From positions 51,343,847 through 51,407,846 of the forward strand of contig OY755044.1 in NCBI GenBank assembly GCA_963576565.1: DNA of 64,000 bases. The letters are read 5' to 3'. The first letter of the stretch is position 1, and every line of letters starts with the position of its first letter. Under the pieces are notes generated by a model. That model had not been told where the DNA came from. It was given only the letters and a program-made list of their open reading frames with translations, and ran no database searches. Positions 1-12,936 of the stretch are shown in pieces. The position numbers and the translations under genes are program-made. This DNA is from Aspidapion aeneum. Lineage: Eukaryota > Arthropoda > Insecta > Coleoptera > Brentidae.

Positions 1-533
1 TGGTGCTCTATATCCAATTATTTATTCTAGCAAGCCATGTTTTTTTTAGAATTTCTATTAATTTTTTATACTTTACAATTATCAACAGAAATATTATGGT
101 TGACGAACAAACCTGATATTTTTCTTTAATTAAAAAAAAAATTAAACAGCTTTTAAAAAAATTTAGGCAGTATATACAGGGTGGTCCCGTTTGTGAAGAA
201 ATATAATAAATGTCAGTAAATCGCCTCTACGCCACAGAGCAGTTAACAAAAAATAAAGTAAGTTCTTGGAACCGTGGAAGGTACTGTATTGGTTGATATA
301 GAGAAAACCCAAACGAACTCGCTCTTTTGCTTGTAGATATTAGCATGGTGTAAACGGCCTGCAAACGATATTCGCTCCATTGCATTAAAGACCAGCGGTA
401 CAATAATTGGAAAATTTAAGGCGTCCCTAAAACAAAATTATTTTTTAAATAAAGCTAAAAAGCAGTGCAAAGAACTAACCACGTCAATTTTCCTCATAAT
501 ATTAAAATAAATAAGTACTGCTTATTAGAGAAC
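1..533. other. A+T-rich spacer, no gene seen
   Basis: No reading frame of coding character. A TATACAGGGTGG motif at about 173-184 resembles the outer ends of several MITEs in this window (46060, 54990, 58286), but I could not find a matching opposite end. Confidence 0.5.
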
Positions 534-683
534 GTCCTTAAATTACGTAACGCAAAAATTCAGGATTTTTGACCCCCTCTCCCCCCCTCGTACCGCATTT
601 TCAAGAAAAAACACATGAAAAATCATTGAGTGTAACGCAATGCCAAACCACCCCCCCCCTAGAGCGTTACGTAATTTAAGGAC
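534..683. mobile_element. 150-bp MITE with 20-bp perfect inverted ends
   Basis: GTCCTTAAATTACGTAACGC at 534-553 is matched by its exact reverse complement at 664-683. The interior has C-rich runs and no coding capacity. A more diverged relative lies at about 35484-35647. The transposase family is not identifiable from this alone. Confidence 0.75.
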
Positions 684-709
684 AGGCCCTTTATTGTTAT
701 AATAGTTTA

Positions 710-896
710 CCTATCATTATTGATGGTCTCCTTTTTACGTGAATATGAGTGTTCATATGTAATTGTGGATCTGTAAAGAATAATTTTGACATTAAATCTC
801 AAAAAGAAATGGACCGACTAAACTTCCCTCCTAGCTAAGTGGCTACTGTAGAAGTCAATAGAGCTGCTTTAAGTTTTTAAATTAATATGTTTTAAA
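710..896. repeat. Left part of a duplicated segment that received the hAT MITE
   Basis: This segment and its continuation after the MITE (1167-1230) are a diverged duplicate of 2235-2440. Shared blocks include ATCTGTAAAGAATAAT, the CCTAGCTAA region and AAATATCTTAG. The pair lets the MITE insertion at 897-1166 be read as filled against empty. Confidence 0.7.
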
Positions 897-1166
897 CAGT
901 GGCGGATCCAGGGGGGGGCGGATCGAGGGGCGCCCCCCGAGAATTTTTTGAATATACAAAAAATTTGTAAAAAGTAATGTTTTTGCTAATAAAAATTCAA
1001 AATTTTTGCCTGCGGCGCATGAATGTGTCTATTGTTATTATCATCGAAATTACAACCACTGACTAATTCAATAAAATGCTGCTTAAAAAAATATATACCG
1101 TTTTTTACCAACAGAGAATGTCACCTAAAGTGGCACCCCCGAGAAGCACCTCTGGATCCGCCCTTG
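897..1166. mobile_element. hAT-type MITE, copy 1
   Basis: Starts CAGTGGCGGATCCAGG and ends TGGATCCGCCCTTG, so the ends are inverted repeats of GGCGGATCCA. The flanking octamers GTTTTAAA (889-896) and GATTCAAA (1167-1174) match at 6 of 8 bases. The unoccupied duplicate has GTTCAAAA at 2382-2389. An 8-bp target duplication and a CAG-type terminus are characteristic of hAT transposons. The internal sequence resembles copy 2 at 35739-35982. The 69-residue frame inside has no coding character. Confidence 0.85.
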
Positions 1167-1620
1167 GATTCAAATATCTTAGGAAAAAAAGCTTGTTATA
1201 TTCTATTTAAAATATATTTTCATAAACCTTAAAATACTAAATACATTTTCTAGCTACTTTTTACTTTATTGAATATATTCTAATAAACAAATAGACTCTC
1301 AGGCAGGATAAAATATCCCTAATTTAGGTCAAAGTTACAAAAAAGAATTTTTTGACGTTATTTATACTTAAAAAAATAAGAAAAACATTAAAAAATTATT
1401 AAATTACTCACCCTGTCTCCGTGTTGGCTTTCGCAACTTTTGCTTCTCTTCCTTGGTCCGCAAACTCCTCATCATGAGTCACCAAGGTATCACTAAAATT
1501 TAACATGCAATTTTTATGATATATCATACGTGTAATGGTCATCTAGTTCAGTTTCGAGAAAAACCAAATAGTAGGATAACATGTATGTGTAAATATTTAA
1601 TTATTGATTTTTGCATTGTT

Positions 1621-2165
1621 TATACAGGGTGTCCCATAACTTAGGAGCCATAGGCCAACAGGTGATAGAGGAGGTCATGTCTGATAAAAACTTTCCGCAT
1701 GGGTTCATCAAAGTTGGAGATTTTTTAGACTTTTTTGATAATAACTTTTTAAAAACACCCAGTAAAAAATGAAATTGGCTAAAGTCGTTTATTAGAACAA
1801 GAGCAATAAATTGAATTAAAAATAATTTTTGAAAAAATTAATCGGTCAATTTTTTTCAGAAAAAACAAATTTTTTGGTATAAATTTTTGTAAATGCCATA
1901 TTTTATTTTTTGTAAATTTTTGGAGGTTATTTTGACAGCCTGTATCTTCTCAACTTGTACTTTTATAAAAAAAAATAATACTACATTTTTGAATTACAAT
2001 TACCTGAGTATTCAGCTGGCTGTGACAGATTTAATTTTTTTCTAAAACCCTTTTTCTCCCCACTCGTCTAACTTTAAAAATCCTATATCTTAAAAACAGA
2101 TGTACGTTGACCCCCATCTTATATAAACTTTTTTCTCGGAAATAACCTTCTCTCACGTCCCTGAA
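1621..2165. mobile_element. TA-flanked MITE, 3'-truncated copy
   Basis: Begins TATACAGGGTGTCCCATAAC and runs collinear with the MITE at 46060-46564 plus 54429-54639: the GGTGATAGAGGAGGTCATGT block, then TTTTGACAGCC, then an ACTACATTTTTGAAT block near 1980. It stops near 2165 in ATAACCTTCTC, before the right terminal repeat. This copy shows the MITE sequence uninterrupted across the point where the other copy carries the BEL element. Confidence 0.8.
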
Positions 2166-2234
2166 AATATTAAGATAAATATTTGTTTCAATATTTTTCG
2201 ATATACTTTACTTGATATCATATTTAATGATCCA

Positions 2235-2440
2235 CTTATTCTGCTTTCTTTTGTATGAATAGGAATGCTCATATGAAATTTTGTATCTGTAAAGAATAAT
2301 TCAAAAGTAAATGGATCAACTACCTTCCTAGCTAATAACCTACTGTAAAAAGCATAGCTGCTGTAAGTTCTAAAAAAATATGTTCAAAATATCTTAGAAA
2401 CTAAAGCTTGCTAGAATATATTTAAAAAATAAAGGTATGA
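2235..2440. repeat. Duplicate segment carrying the empty hAT site
   Basis: Diverged copy of 710-896 joined to 1167-1230. The hAT target octamer is a single GTTCAAAA at 2382-2389, with no MITE. Confidence 0.7.
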
Positions 2441-3328
2441 AAAAAAATTATAAAAAAAATTAGGCACTTGTTCGTGCGTTTTCTTATTTTTTGAAAATCA
2501 CAGAAGCAACTGATTATTATTCTGCCTACTGTATTAAAAAATAACTACTTACTTATTATGATGGTGTTGAAGAGGCCGGGCGAGCTTTTTCTGGTAAGAA
2601 AGCGGCAGTTCTTTTTGAACAAAAAATTTAAACATTTACTTTGAAACGAACAAAATGCCAAAGTATTTGATTAGTGACTTTAGGTGACACTGTCATCCTA
2701 AAAATTCTAACAGGAGGCCTTACTGTACTTTAACCAAATTCGGAACACTCTGACCTAAGTCGACATGACCTATTACTCTAAACAAAACCACCTACCGGGG
2801 GCAATGCTTTACTCAGTAGTGCCACCTTTTCACTGATATTTAACTATTTTGCATTGTTGCCTTTTACGTAAAAAATTGCCTAAATCGAATTTGTCCCCTT
2901 AAGCCAATTTATGAGAATACCAGTCCAAGTATGCAAATTTTCGAAAATTTTATTTTGGAATGTAATGAAGTTTAGACAGTTGTTTTTATCCCTAGTAGTG
3001 GGTAAACACTAAATATCGTCTAGGTATACGATTTTTGAAAATATATTTTTTTTATTATTATTATTAAGATTTAGCGGTGAATTAACGTGACATTTGCTCT
3101 ATTTGCCAATTTGTGTTCACTTGAGCTCCCACAAACTGATTTTGGAGATTTTGAGTTCAGCTCGTTCGACTTATTTTTCCGGATAAGACTTATATATATA
3201 TATTTTGTGAGTGACGATGCCATTTGAAAATAGATGTGACGAGGTTGATTAAAGAAGAAGTCTTGTACAAGTTAAAGATTTAAGTTAATAGCTATTTTGA
3301 AAAATGCTATGCAACTGAATAAACCGAG
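2441..3328. other. Spacer, no feature recognised
   Basis: A+T-rich sequence with no supported gene. No 5' LTR matching the TGTAACG terminus at 7398 is visible here, so the Gypsy-like element that follows appears to lack a recognisable left end. Confidence 0.4.
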
Positions 3329-4415
3329 TTATCTTTTGATGAGTCACAGTATCCTTTCATCTCTGCCGAAGATATTGCTGCGTTACAAACAACCTTGAAA
3401 GAAGTTAAGGATTTAGTAGATGCATTCGATGGAGTTAAAGCAAGCGATAAAAGGAAAATTAGATCCAAACTTGCACATGCCCTCGGCAAAACGATGCGTT
3501 GTCCTGCTAAGATTAAAGATTAAATTAAGCAGAGATCAGACATGCCAGCCGATTTACTTTTGACTTACAATGATTTTAAGGAAAAGATTAAAAAGGCTAA
3601 GAAGAAAGCAATCAGTACTTTTGATCCACCGATTGTAGATTTATCGCTAGTTTTTAGTAGCAGCAAGGCGGAAGATTCTGAAGATGAAAATGTTAGAGAT
3701 AGTTCAGTCTACAGTAGTGTAGAGGATATACCCAATATGACTCAAGTTAAGACAAGGCATTATGTGAAACCTGTTCCAGTCAGAGAATGGGGTTTAAAGT
3801 TTTATGGCGAAAAGAGTAAGCAATCTTTTAGTTGGTTTCTTCAGAGAGTTGAAGAGTATAGAAGATCTCGCCATGTCGATAAGAAAATGTTATTTAAAGA
3901 AGCATCGGTTCTTTTTGAAGGAAAGGCAAATAATTACTATGATCTTGTTAAGGATTGGGTAGAGGATTGGGACTCTTTAGTAGAAGCTACGCGTCAAGAA
4001 TTTCAAGGCACAACTTATGACAAAGACTTGTGGAAAGAAATTACAAAGCATGAATGCACTTTTTGGTCAGATGAAGCGGAAGATCCCCAATAGTATTCTC
4101 GATAATATAGATCCTTTTTACCAAACGCATATTGCATTTAAGGAAATTAACACTATAACCCAATTATTGTCGGACTGTAGGAAGTTAGATGAAAAGAGAG
4201 CTAAACAAGAAAATTTTGTGCTACCGCCTAGAAAAGGCAAATGTTTAGAACCTGATTTAGCTTATGCCTATACTTCAACAGAGACAGAATCCGTTGGTAC
4301 CAGCACTTCTAGAAATAAGTTTGATGGAGTTGAGGCAGCACCAGTAGAGAATCGTGCACGTTTTTCCAAGGTTAAATGTTGGAACTGCAATTTAGTAGGA
4401 CATTGTGTCTTCTGA
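3329..4415 (+). pseudogene. gag remnant of the decayed Gypsy-like element
   Basis: Three frames make up the remnant. The frame starting GAG-TTA at 3329 runs to a stop near 3523 and contains a charged helical stretch. A 183-residue frame (3542-4093) carries a capsid-like segment, with W/F-rich blocks such as GEKSKQSFSWFLQRVEEYRR. An overlapping frame (4017-4415) ends in a zinc-knuckle start (KCWNCNLVGHCVF), where the CCHC motif is cut off after C-x2-C-x4-H. The capsid frame and the knuckle frame need a frameshift around 4080. No start codon lies in frame at the 5' end. Gag would form the particle and bind RNA; this copy cannot encode it intact. Confidence 0.75.
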
Positions 4416-4818
4416 GGATAAGGTCGCTTTGGACTCAGCCTATCGTCTTGTTTTCGACTTTGTTATAGCCCATGCACATGGTGATGAACGACCCTATTTG
4501 AATGTGTCAATTTTAGGTAAGGATATGTTAGGACTTTTAGATTCTGGAAGTAATAGTACCCTTGTAGGAAGTAAAGGTTGAGAGATACTTAAAAATATTG
4601 GACTAGTATTCTTAGAAAAACGCAATTTAGAGGTTACCGTTGCTAATGGTAATAAAGTTAAAGTTTTAGGTGTTTTGCGTGTTCCTGTAAATTTAAGAGA
4701 TAGAGAACGTCTTATAGATACTCTTGTAGCTCCGGATTTGCCACATTGTTTAATTTTGGGTATACATTTTTGGAAAACAATGAAACTTTTACCTGATTTA
4801 CGTTCTGATGATTTCTAA
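4416..4818 (+). pseudogene. Retroviral-type aspartic protease remnant
   Basis: Translation around 4530-4580 gives LLDSGSNSTLVGSKG followed by a stop (TGA at 4578). D-S-G is the catalytic triad of pepsin-like retroelement proteases. Downstream the frame continues with an ILGIHFW segment, the second conserved protease block (I-L-G), and ends near 4818. The stop just after the active site and the frame change into RT show that it is not functional. It sits directly upstream of RT, as expected in Gypsy pol. Confidence 0.75.
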
Positions 4819-5769
4819 TTCTGTTTCGATCAATTTATATTTAATGGATGTGGTTCAGCCTCGAAGTGCTTTAACAACTGAGGAATCTGAGGAGTTAGAT
4901 TCGTTAATTAAGGAGGCTTTTGATAAAATGGGAACTGGTTTAGGTTGTACTCCTCTTGTAGAGCATAAGATTACTGTTCCTGGAGTGGAGCCAATCAAGC
5001 AGCGCTATTATGCAGTTTGTCCCGCGATGATGAAACTTATGGATGCCAAATTCAGGATATGTTAGCAAAAGGTATTGTGGAACCTTCTAACAGCCCTTGG
5101 TCTAATCCTGTTTCGATGGAACCTAAGAACGATGGTTCTTGGAAGTTTTGTGTAGACTTTAGGCGCTTGAATGCAGTTAGTAAGAAAGATTCTTCTCCAC
5201 TACCTTATGTATCACAAACACTTGATAAATTGAGAGACGCAATGTATCTATCGTCGTTGGACATAAAGTCTGCTTATTTTCAGATACCTTTGGAGGAAAG
5301 GTCAAAGGAGAAGACGGCTTTTACTGTACCTAATCGTGGCTTATATCGGCTTAAACGATTACCTTTTGGCCTTCACACAGCTCCTGCTACTTGGCAAAGA
5401 TTCATTGAGAGAGTTCTTAGTTATGATCTGGAAGATCTTGACGACATTGTGGTCTGTACAACGACGTTTTCTCGACATCTAGAAGTTCTGTCGAAAATCC
5501 TCGAAAGATTGACGTCTACGGGGCTTACTTTAAGTCGTGAAAAATGCCATTTCTGCTTAGAAAGAATTGATTTTCTCGGTTATAATGTGGACCGGGCGGG
5601 TTTACACGTTTCTCCGGAAAAGATAAATGCAATTTTACAAATTCCACCTTGTAAAACTGTTAGAGAAATTTGTCGTTTTGTGGGTACGGCGAGTTGGTTC
5701 CGTAGGTTTATTCCAAACTTTTCAGAAATCATTGCGCCATTGACTGAGTTGACAAAGAAAAATGCATAA
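4808..5769 (+). pseudogene. Reverse transcriptase remnant (Gypsy-like)
   Basis: Two overlapping frames (4808-5065 and 5017-5769). RT blocks in order: KFCVDFRRLNAVSKKD (dNTP-binding region), SLDIKSAYFQIPL (motif A, first catalytic Asp), RLPFGLHTAPATWQRF, then DLEDLDDIVV (motif C region). The usual aromatic V-Y or C-Y before LDD is replaced by E-D, and the spacing after WQRFIERVL is short, so a small deletion probably lies here. IDFLGY and the RRFIPNFSEIIAPLTELTKK connection follow, typical of Gypsy. Nonfunctional because of the frame breaks. Confidence 0.85.
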
Positions 5770-6364
5770 TTTAATTGGACTGACCGCCAACAGAAATCCT
5801 TTGAGACAATTAAAGAGAAGCTAGTTTCTGCACCAGTATTAGCCTGTCCAAATTTTGATTTACCATTTACTATAGGAACTGATGCTAGTACGTTTGGTTA
5901 GGTGCAATACAAACTCAACAACATGAGGAAGGCGTCAAGGTTATTGCTTATATTAGTCGCTCTTTGGCTAAAAATGAGAAACGTACTGAGTTAGAATGTT
6001 TGGCAGTACTGTGGGCAATTTCTAAGTTTCGTCCTTATGTTGAGGCTAGTCATTTTACGGTGATCACGGATCACTGGGCGTTCAAATGGTTGATGAATCT
6101 TAAGGATTTGAGTGGTAGATTAGCACGTTGGTCGCTGAAGTTGCAACAATATGATTTTGAAATAATTCACCGTCGCGGTGAGGAAAATGTCGTTCCAGAT
6201 ATGCTATCTCGCTCTGTTCCTCAAGTAGATTTTGTTTTTATAAATGATATTAGCGTTCTGGCGAACCAACCAACGACAAGTTTTGTTTTGGATAAGTGGT
6301 ATTCTGAGATGTTAAAGAAAGTTGACGAAAATCTCCTAAAAATAGGAAGTCTGAGCGTTCGGTC
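5770..6364 (+). pseudogene. RNase H remnant
   Basis: After a stop at 5767 the sequence still encodes TIGTDAS (RNase H first Asp, about 5875-5890), then a frameshift. The frame 5964-6416 contains KRTELECLAVLWAI (catalytic Glu), FTVITDHWAFKWLM (third Asp) and RWSLKLQQYDFEIIHRRGEE, ending with VVPDMLSRS. This is the standard Gypsy RNase H order. Nonfunctional because of at least one frameshift and one stop. Confidence 0.8.
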
Positions 6365-7266
6365 GTGTTGCAAAAGTGTCATGATAATCCAATGTCTGGC
6401 CATTGTGGTATATTGAAAACCTATTATCGTGTAGATATTACTAGGTATGTTAGGAAATGTGAGGTTTGTAATAGATGTAAAACCTTCACAGCAACAACCT
6501 GCTGGACTTATGAAACCTCATAGGGTATTAGATAAACTGTTTGAAGTTGTACAGTTAGATTTAATTATGGATCTTAGTTATGGTAGATAGTTTTAGTAAA
6601 TTTGTTCAAGTAGCTCCTTTTCGTAACGCCACTTCTAAGCTAGTTTGTCAAGCTATTGAAGATCAATGATTGCTAATTTTTGGTCAACCAAAATATGCAG
6701 TAATGGATAATGGTAGTAACCTAAAAGCAAATTTGGTACGTGATTGGATGGAGTCTTATGGAGTCAAAATATTTTTCACTGCTCTTTATCATCCCCAAGC
6801 TAGGAACTATGATTCGCTGTCATGTAAATGAAAATCATCGAGAGTGGTGTAAGAATTTAAGTAAACTTGCTTGTGCAATTAGAACTTAATTTACATTATC
6901 CTGTAGATAAAGATTTACCATCCGGGTTTGTAGTTGATTAAAGTAAATTACTCAGAGATAGGACTGAACAGTTTAAGAAGTTATATGCAGAAGTTAAAGC
7001 TCGCTTAGAGAAATCTCAGCAGAGAAATAAGCGATATTATGATCTTAGGAGAAGAGATGTTACTTATGAAATAGGAGATAAGGTCTATCGTAGGATCTAT
7101 GTTAAGTCAGATGCGGCTAAATATTTTTCTAGGAAGCTTGCTGATAAATTTGTTGGTCCAATTATTGTACATAAAAAGGTTTCGCCATGGACATAGAGGT
7201 ATTTGGCATTGTAAAGATTTGAAACCGCATCTTATAGATTCACACGATTTAGATGAGCAAGGCTAG
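6365..7266 (+). pseudogene. Integrase remnant
   Basis: Reading across frames gives an H-H-C-C zinc-binding domain (SGHCGILKTYYRVD and CEVCNRCK), a core domain with QLDLI (first catalytic Asp) and VMDNGSN (second Asp), then FTALYHPQA. The expected third catalytic residue region, NG-x-x-E-R, is garbled. A C-terminal segment follows: KSQQRNKRYYDLR, KLADKFVGPIIV and a KDLKPHL end, with a stop near 7266. This matches the Gypsy GPY/F-type C-terminus. In-frame stops at about 6583 and 6667 disrupt it. Confidence 0.75.
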
Positions 7267-7397
7267 GTTTAGGTTATATGCTCAGCATATTATGTTTTAT
7301 GATGTTTAGGCTACGAATTGGATTTGAATTAGCTTTTGAATGTAGAAAGTGTATATAGAAAATTTGGAAATTTTCTTTTGTAGGTTGGGGAGATATC

Positions 7398-9740
7398 TGT
7401 AACGCTCAAATTTCGCGTAACAACGTAGAGTCCAAAACAAAACTATTAATATATTTTATTTTTATTTTCACAAAAAAAAACTTACAACGACATCTTTTTG
7501 AAGGTCATTAAATTGCTTGGGAAATGAATCACAGAACTAAAGTATGGGTATATGGTGATAATTCATAATCACTAGCCATCTGTATCGGTTGACGTCTACA
7601 CTAGCGCCACCTAGCGGCAACCCTGTAAACTAATTATTAGGAAAATTTGACGTGGGGATATTTTAGGAAAACATACTTTTTAATATTTTTATTCAAGAAT
7701 AATTTATTTATTTAGAAAGATAAAACCCGACCCTATTTATTTAATTACAATACATAATTTAAAATATTTCACTTTACAACTATAGGAAAATCAGCTGTTC
7801 TGTAGTTTGGAACTTGCCTATTTTGACGTCACCTAAAATAGAAAACTTTATGTAATCACTTTCACTTTTTACAACCGGCTTGGCATTACAGCTTTCCATT
7901 TTCCTAGCACTTTCCTTGATTTTCTGTTTTGTTGATTTGTGTACCTTCTTGGTTATGTATGCATTTCACTCAATTTTCCAGAGCCAACTTAGGATATTCT
8001 AAAAAACGCAATTATGTAAAGTATGCGGAACACTATGGTCTAAAACCTACCTTTAAGTTTAACAGCCGATGACCCATAAGTTGTTGAGAAAATTGTATTT
8101 TTCCGGCACAACACTTGTTTTGTTTTTCTTTTGAAATGACATTTGACAACTGTCAGTTGATTTTTCGCAACCAACAGGAAAACCTAACAACCTTTTGCGT
8201 TTGAATTTTAGCCATAATTATTGAAACGCAAAAACACCTGTTCCATGCATTTTCTAAATTCTCTCATATTATTTCCTTGAAAAATTACTCTTCTTAGATA
8301 GCTTAGCTTCTCCCTTTGTAACATTTTAAAAATGTCACAAAATATCTTAAATTATTTTCCATAAAAGTGCATTAAAATGTATTAAAAGTGAGGTTTAAAA
8401 TGATTAGTTTATTCTATTATTTTTACTTGACTATCGCGTTCGCCAGAAATTCTAAATTATTACAAGAAAAATCGATAGAAGCTCAATAATTTTCAGTGCT
8501 TTTATATTTCCAGCTGTTCATTTTAATTACTATAAAAAAAAATACATTAATTTTTATTGTTACAACCCTTCTAGTTAATTGAATCACAAATTATTTTGTA
8601 TTGTCTGCTTCGATTTCTTTTCAAAGTTTTCAGCTCCTAGTTAGCTTCATTTACGACTTTGTTTCTCTTTATTCGCTGATAGATAGCTTCGTTACCTAAA
8701 ACAAAAGATTAATTAATAATTCATTAATACCTACGTTATATTTTGTTCATTTGTTCAACATTGTTATTGCTCTTCATTATTTCAAATGTCATTTCTATTT
8801 GTCAATTTTTCATCCATTTAATTAGCATAGATTTGCCTAATTTCTTCTGTAAATTGTAGTACAGACTCTTAGCTTTCTCTACATTACATTCTTGATAGGT
8901 TGTCTAGGATCTATGATTTTTTAGGATTCCTAAAAAGAAAATAAAAACTGAACTACTCTTGGTCTATAAAAATCTATTATTAAGCTATTAGTTTTGAACA
9001 AACCTTGAACATACATGAAGATAAATGATGTACAGAACTTCCTCGAAGTACTGCTCTAAGTTTCATTACAATTGCATAGTTCATTCCTTGTCTATGCGCT
9101 TATTTCTAGCCTAGTCTAATTGCTGGACATCTGTGTAGTTTCTAAGCTATTGTTCATTTATCTAGGATATTTTCTAGTTTGTCTATGAGCTGTGTGCCTA
9201 GACAAAGGTCGTTCCTAGACCTCTACCTACGAATAGATAATAGTCAGTTATATCTTGCCTATTTTCTAGGATAGATTGTATTCCTTACCTTTCGCTTGTT
9301 TATTTTGGCATTTGGATTATTCACTCGTTGTCGTTATTTACACACCAACAGTCCCTTAAGTTTCTCTTCGGTTCGCAACAATAAAATTTCGATAATATTA
9401 GCGATTCACTTTAATATTTTCATTTTTATAGATAATATATTATAATCTATAATCTTTGTTATAAATCAATTCAGAGTAATTATTACTCTAAGTAAATCAC
9501 CTACTATTGGAACATTCACTGACCACACAACAGGTGGAATGTGCTCTCTATTGCAAGGGACGTTGCGGAGAGATGCGGGGTAGTACAACGATGCCGGTTG
9601 TTGTCCGAATTCCTATAATATCAGCCACTAGTTTGATTTACATTTTCTCTCTATTAATTTATGTTTGCCTATTTTCCTATTTTCTATGTTTTAATTTTAA
9701 TTATTGATGTATTTCAATAAATTCCATTTGATTTAGTATA
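7398..9740. other. Probable 3' LTR start and undetermined sequence
   Basis: TGTAACG at 7398 follows a purine-rich tract and is a plausible LTR start. I could not fix the LTR end because no second copy exists here; GTTCGCAACA near 9370 is one candidate. From about 8570 to 9300 the tetramer CTAG or a near variant recurs unusually often. A short frame at 9507-9707 has no recognisable domain and is not annotated. Confidence 0.35.
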
Positions 9741-10940
<1,200 letters not shown>

Positions 10941-11007
10941 CTACTACTATGTCGGTTTAGAACGTTTTTCTACGTTGTCCGACGCCTATTCTCCACCTCC
11001 TTCGATC

Positions 11008-12894
11008 CTAACAATCATCCTCTGTCAGATTCTTTTGACTCCTTGATCTTTGGATTGACTGTTGCCATTCTAGTTTAGGACGCCCTCTTTTTCTGCGCCC
11101 TATTGGTTGCCATGCTAGGACCTGCTTTGGTAACCTTTCGTCGTTCATCCGTTGTACATGGCCGTACCATATCAGTTGCCTTTTAGTAATGTCATCCGTT
11201 ATGCTTCCCTCGATTCCCATTCTTTCTTTTACGATCTCATTTCTTATGTGATCTATTCTAGATATTCTCATTGATCTTCTTATTGCATCCATTTCGACAT
11301 TTTCCATTTTTGTTTTGTATTTTTCTGTTACGCGACAAGTCTCTATTCCATACAACAGCGTGCTTTTGACCATTGTTTCATATATGTTAAATTTTACATT
11401 CTTTTTTATCTCTCTGCTCCATAAAATACTGTTAAAACATCCAATAACTTTTTTTGCTTTTACTATTCTTTTTTCCAATTCTTTACAGTCTGTTCCTGTC
11501 TTATCAAATGTGACACCCAAGTATACATACTCATTGCATGGAGATATTGTTTGTCCATTTTCTAGTACTAACTCACTGGATTCACTTCCAATACATAAGT
11601 ACTGTGTCTTGTCCACGTTCACTGTTAATCCCCACTTTTGGTATTCTTCTGTTAACTTTCTCATCATATACTCCATGTCTTCTTTATCATTAGCCACAAT
11701 TACTTGGTCGTCAGCAAATTGTAGTGTGTATATGGTAAATCGGTCGTTAAGTTGTATTCCCATGCCGTGCACTTTACGTTTCCAGTTTTTTAGAGCTACT
11801 GCGATATATATTTTAAAAAGAGTTGGAGAGATACAACATCCCTGTCTTAAGACTTTTGTTACCAGGAATTCTTTTGAAAGTCGATTTCCAATTTTAATTT
11901 TTGATTTTGACCCTTTGTATAGTTCTTTTATCGCTTTTATGTATGTATCATTGATATTAGTTTGCTCTAAAACTGTCCATAATTTTTCTACTGGAACGGT
12001 ATCATAATATTTCTGGCGCTCCTTTTCTCAATTACTTGTTTAAGACAAAAAACATTATCACTACAAGATCTGCCTGCGCGAAACCCACTTTGCTCTTCTT
12101 CTTCTTGTTCATGAAAATCATTCTCTATTAGATCTCTAAGAATCCTACCGTACAATCTACTTAGAGTACTGGTTACTGAAATTCCTCTGTAATTGTTGCA
12201 ATCCAGCTTGTTTCCTTTTTTATGTATTGAGGATATGAATGCAATTTTCCAATCATTAGGTACTGGATGTCCGTTTATGCATTGATTAATAATATATGTG
12301 AGATTTTCGAGTAGTTTCTCTGATCCATATTTGAGCATTTCAGCATATATTACCCCAGGTCCGCACGCTTTTCCTGATTTAAGTTTTTTAATATTATTCT
12401 TTATCATTTCTTTTTCGATGATTACTTCCTCTCCATGTACTTCTATGTCTCTTCTCGGAGAGGCTGCCAGATATTCGGGTCTCGTTTCCCGCAGCAGTCC
12501 CTTGTAGTGTTCTGTCCATTGTTCTGGTTTTTTACTGTAGAAATGAATTTCCATACTTTAGAACTCTGCCTGCCTCCTACGTGTGTGTTTATGTCGTGGC
12601 ACTTGCGCTCGAACATTCCATTTTTTTCTGTACGTATCAAATTTCTTAGCTGTCTTCTAGTTTCCCTGTAGATTTCTAGGTCTCTTTGTTCTTTAGTACT
12701 GAGCCATTTCAAGTATGTGCGTTTTTTCTCTTTGACCATTTCCTGTATTTTTCCATCCACCACATCTTCCTGCTATTTCTATTATCTTGGTATCCAACAG
12801 CTTCGATGCTTGCTTCCTTCAAGCTTTTTATTATGTTTGTATATATATCTTCATTATTTTTTTTTAATTTTTCATCTAATCGGTTCTGATACAA
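11008..12894 (-). pseudogene. RTE reverse transcriptase, broken into four frames
   Basis: Frames in order: 12894-12709, 12763-12443, 12554-11988, and 11772-11008 (the last opens further upstream, to about 12000). Motifs: KLKSGKACGPGVIYAEMLK, NDWKIAFISSIHKKG and NYRGISVTSTLSRLYGRIL, then QSGFRAGRSCSDNVF, and LRQGCCISPTLFKIY. TLQFADDQVIVA (motif C, F-A-D-D) and LVLENGQTISPCNEYVYLG follow, with the RTE C-terminus. The join ARN/YDTVPVEK shows loss of the segment carrying motif A (normally F-x-D-L-x-K-A), so the first catalytic Asp is missing. Together with the frameshifts this makes it inactive. Confidence 0.85.
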
Positions 12895-12936
12895 TCTTTG
12901 AGTACTTTCGATTTCAAGACTTCTAAAGTTGTATTT

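Larger units (their letters stand above)
3329..7397 (+). mobile_element. Decayed Ty3/Gypsy-like retrotransposon (+ strand)
   Basis: Collinear remnants of gag, protease, reverse transcriptase, RNase H and integrase, broken by stops and frameshifts. The protease-RT-RNase H-integrase order is that of Ty3/Gypsy, not copia. A purine-rich tract (GGTTGGGGAGATA, about 7384-7396) precedes TGTAACG at 7398, the likely start of a 3' LTR. No left LTR was found, so the outer limits are uncertain. Confidence 0.85.

Noticed and set aside
8570..9300. CTAG-rich stretch as a regulatory array
   Set aside because: Motif spacing is irregular and no longer shared context is visible; too weak to call.
9507..9707. 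66-residue frame with a hydrophobic C-terminus
   Set aside because: A/T-driven hydrophobicity and no motif; lies in the undetermined tail of the decayed Gypsy-like element.
11315..12007. 230-residue frame with membrane-like hydrophobic stretches
   Set aside because: Antisense shadow of the RTE reverse transcriptase; the same shadow reappears at 19526-19906 opposite copy 2.
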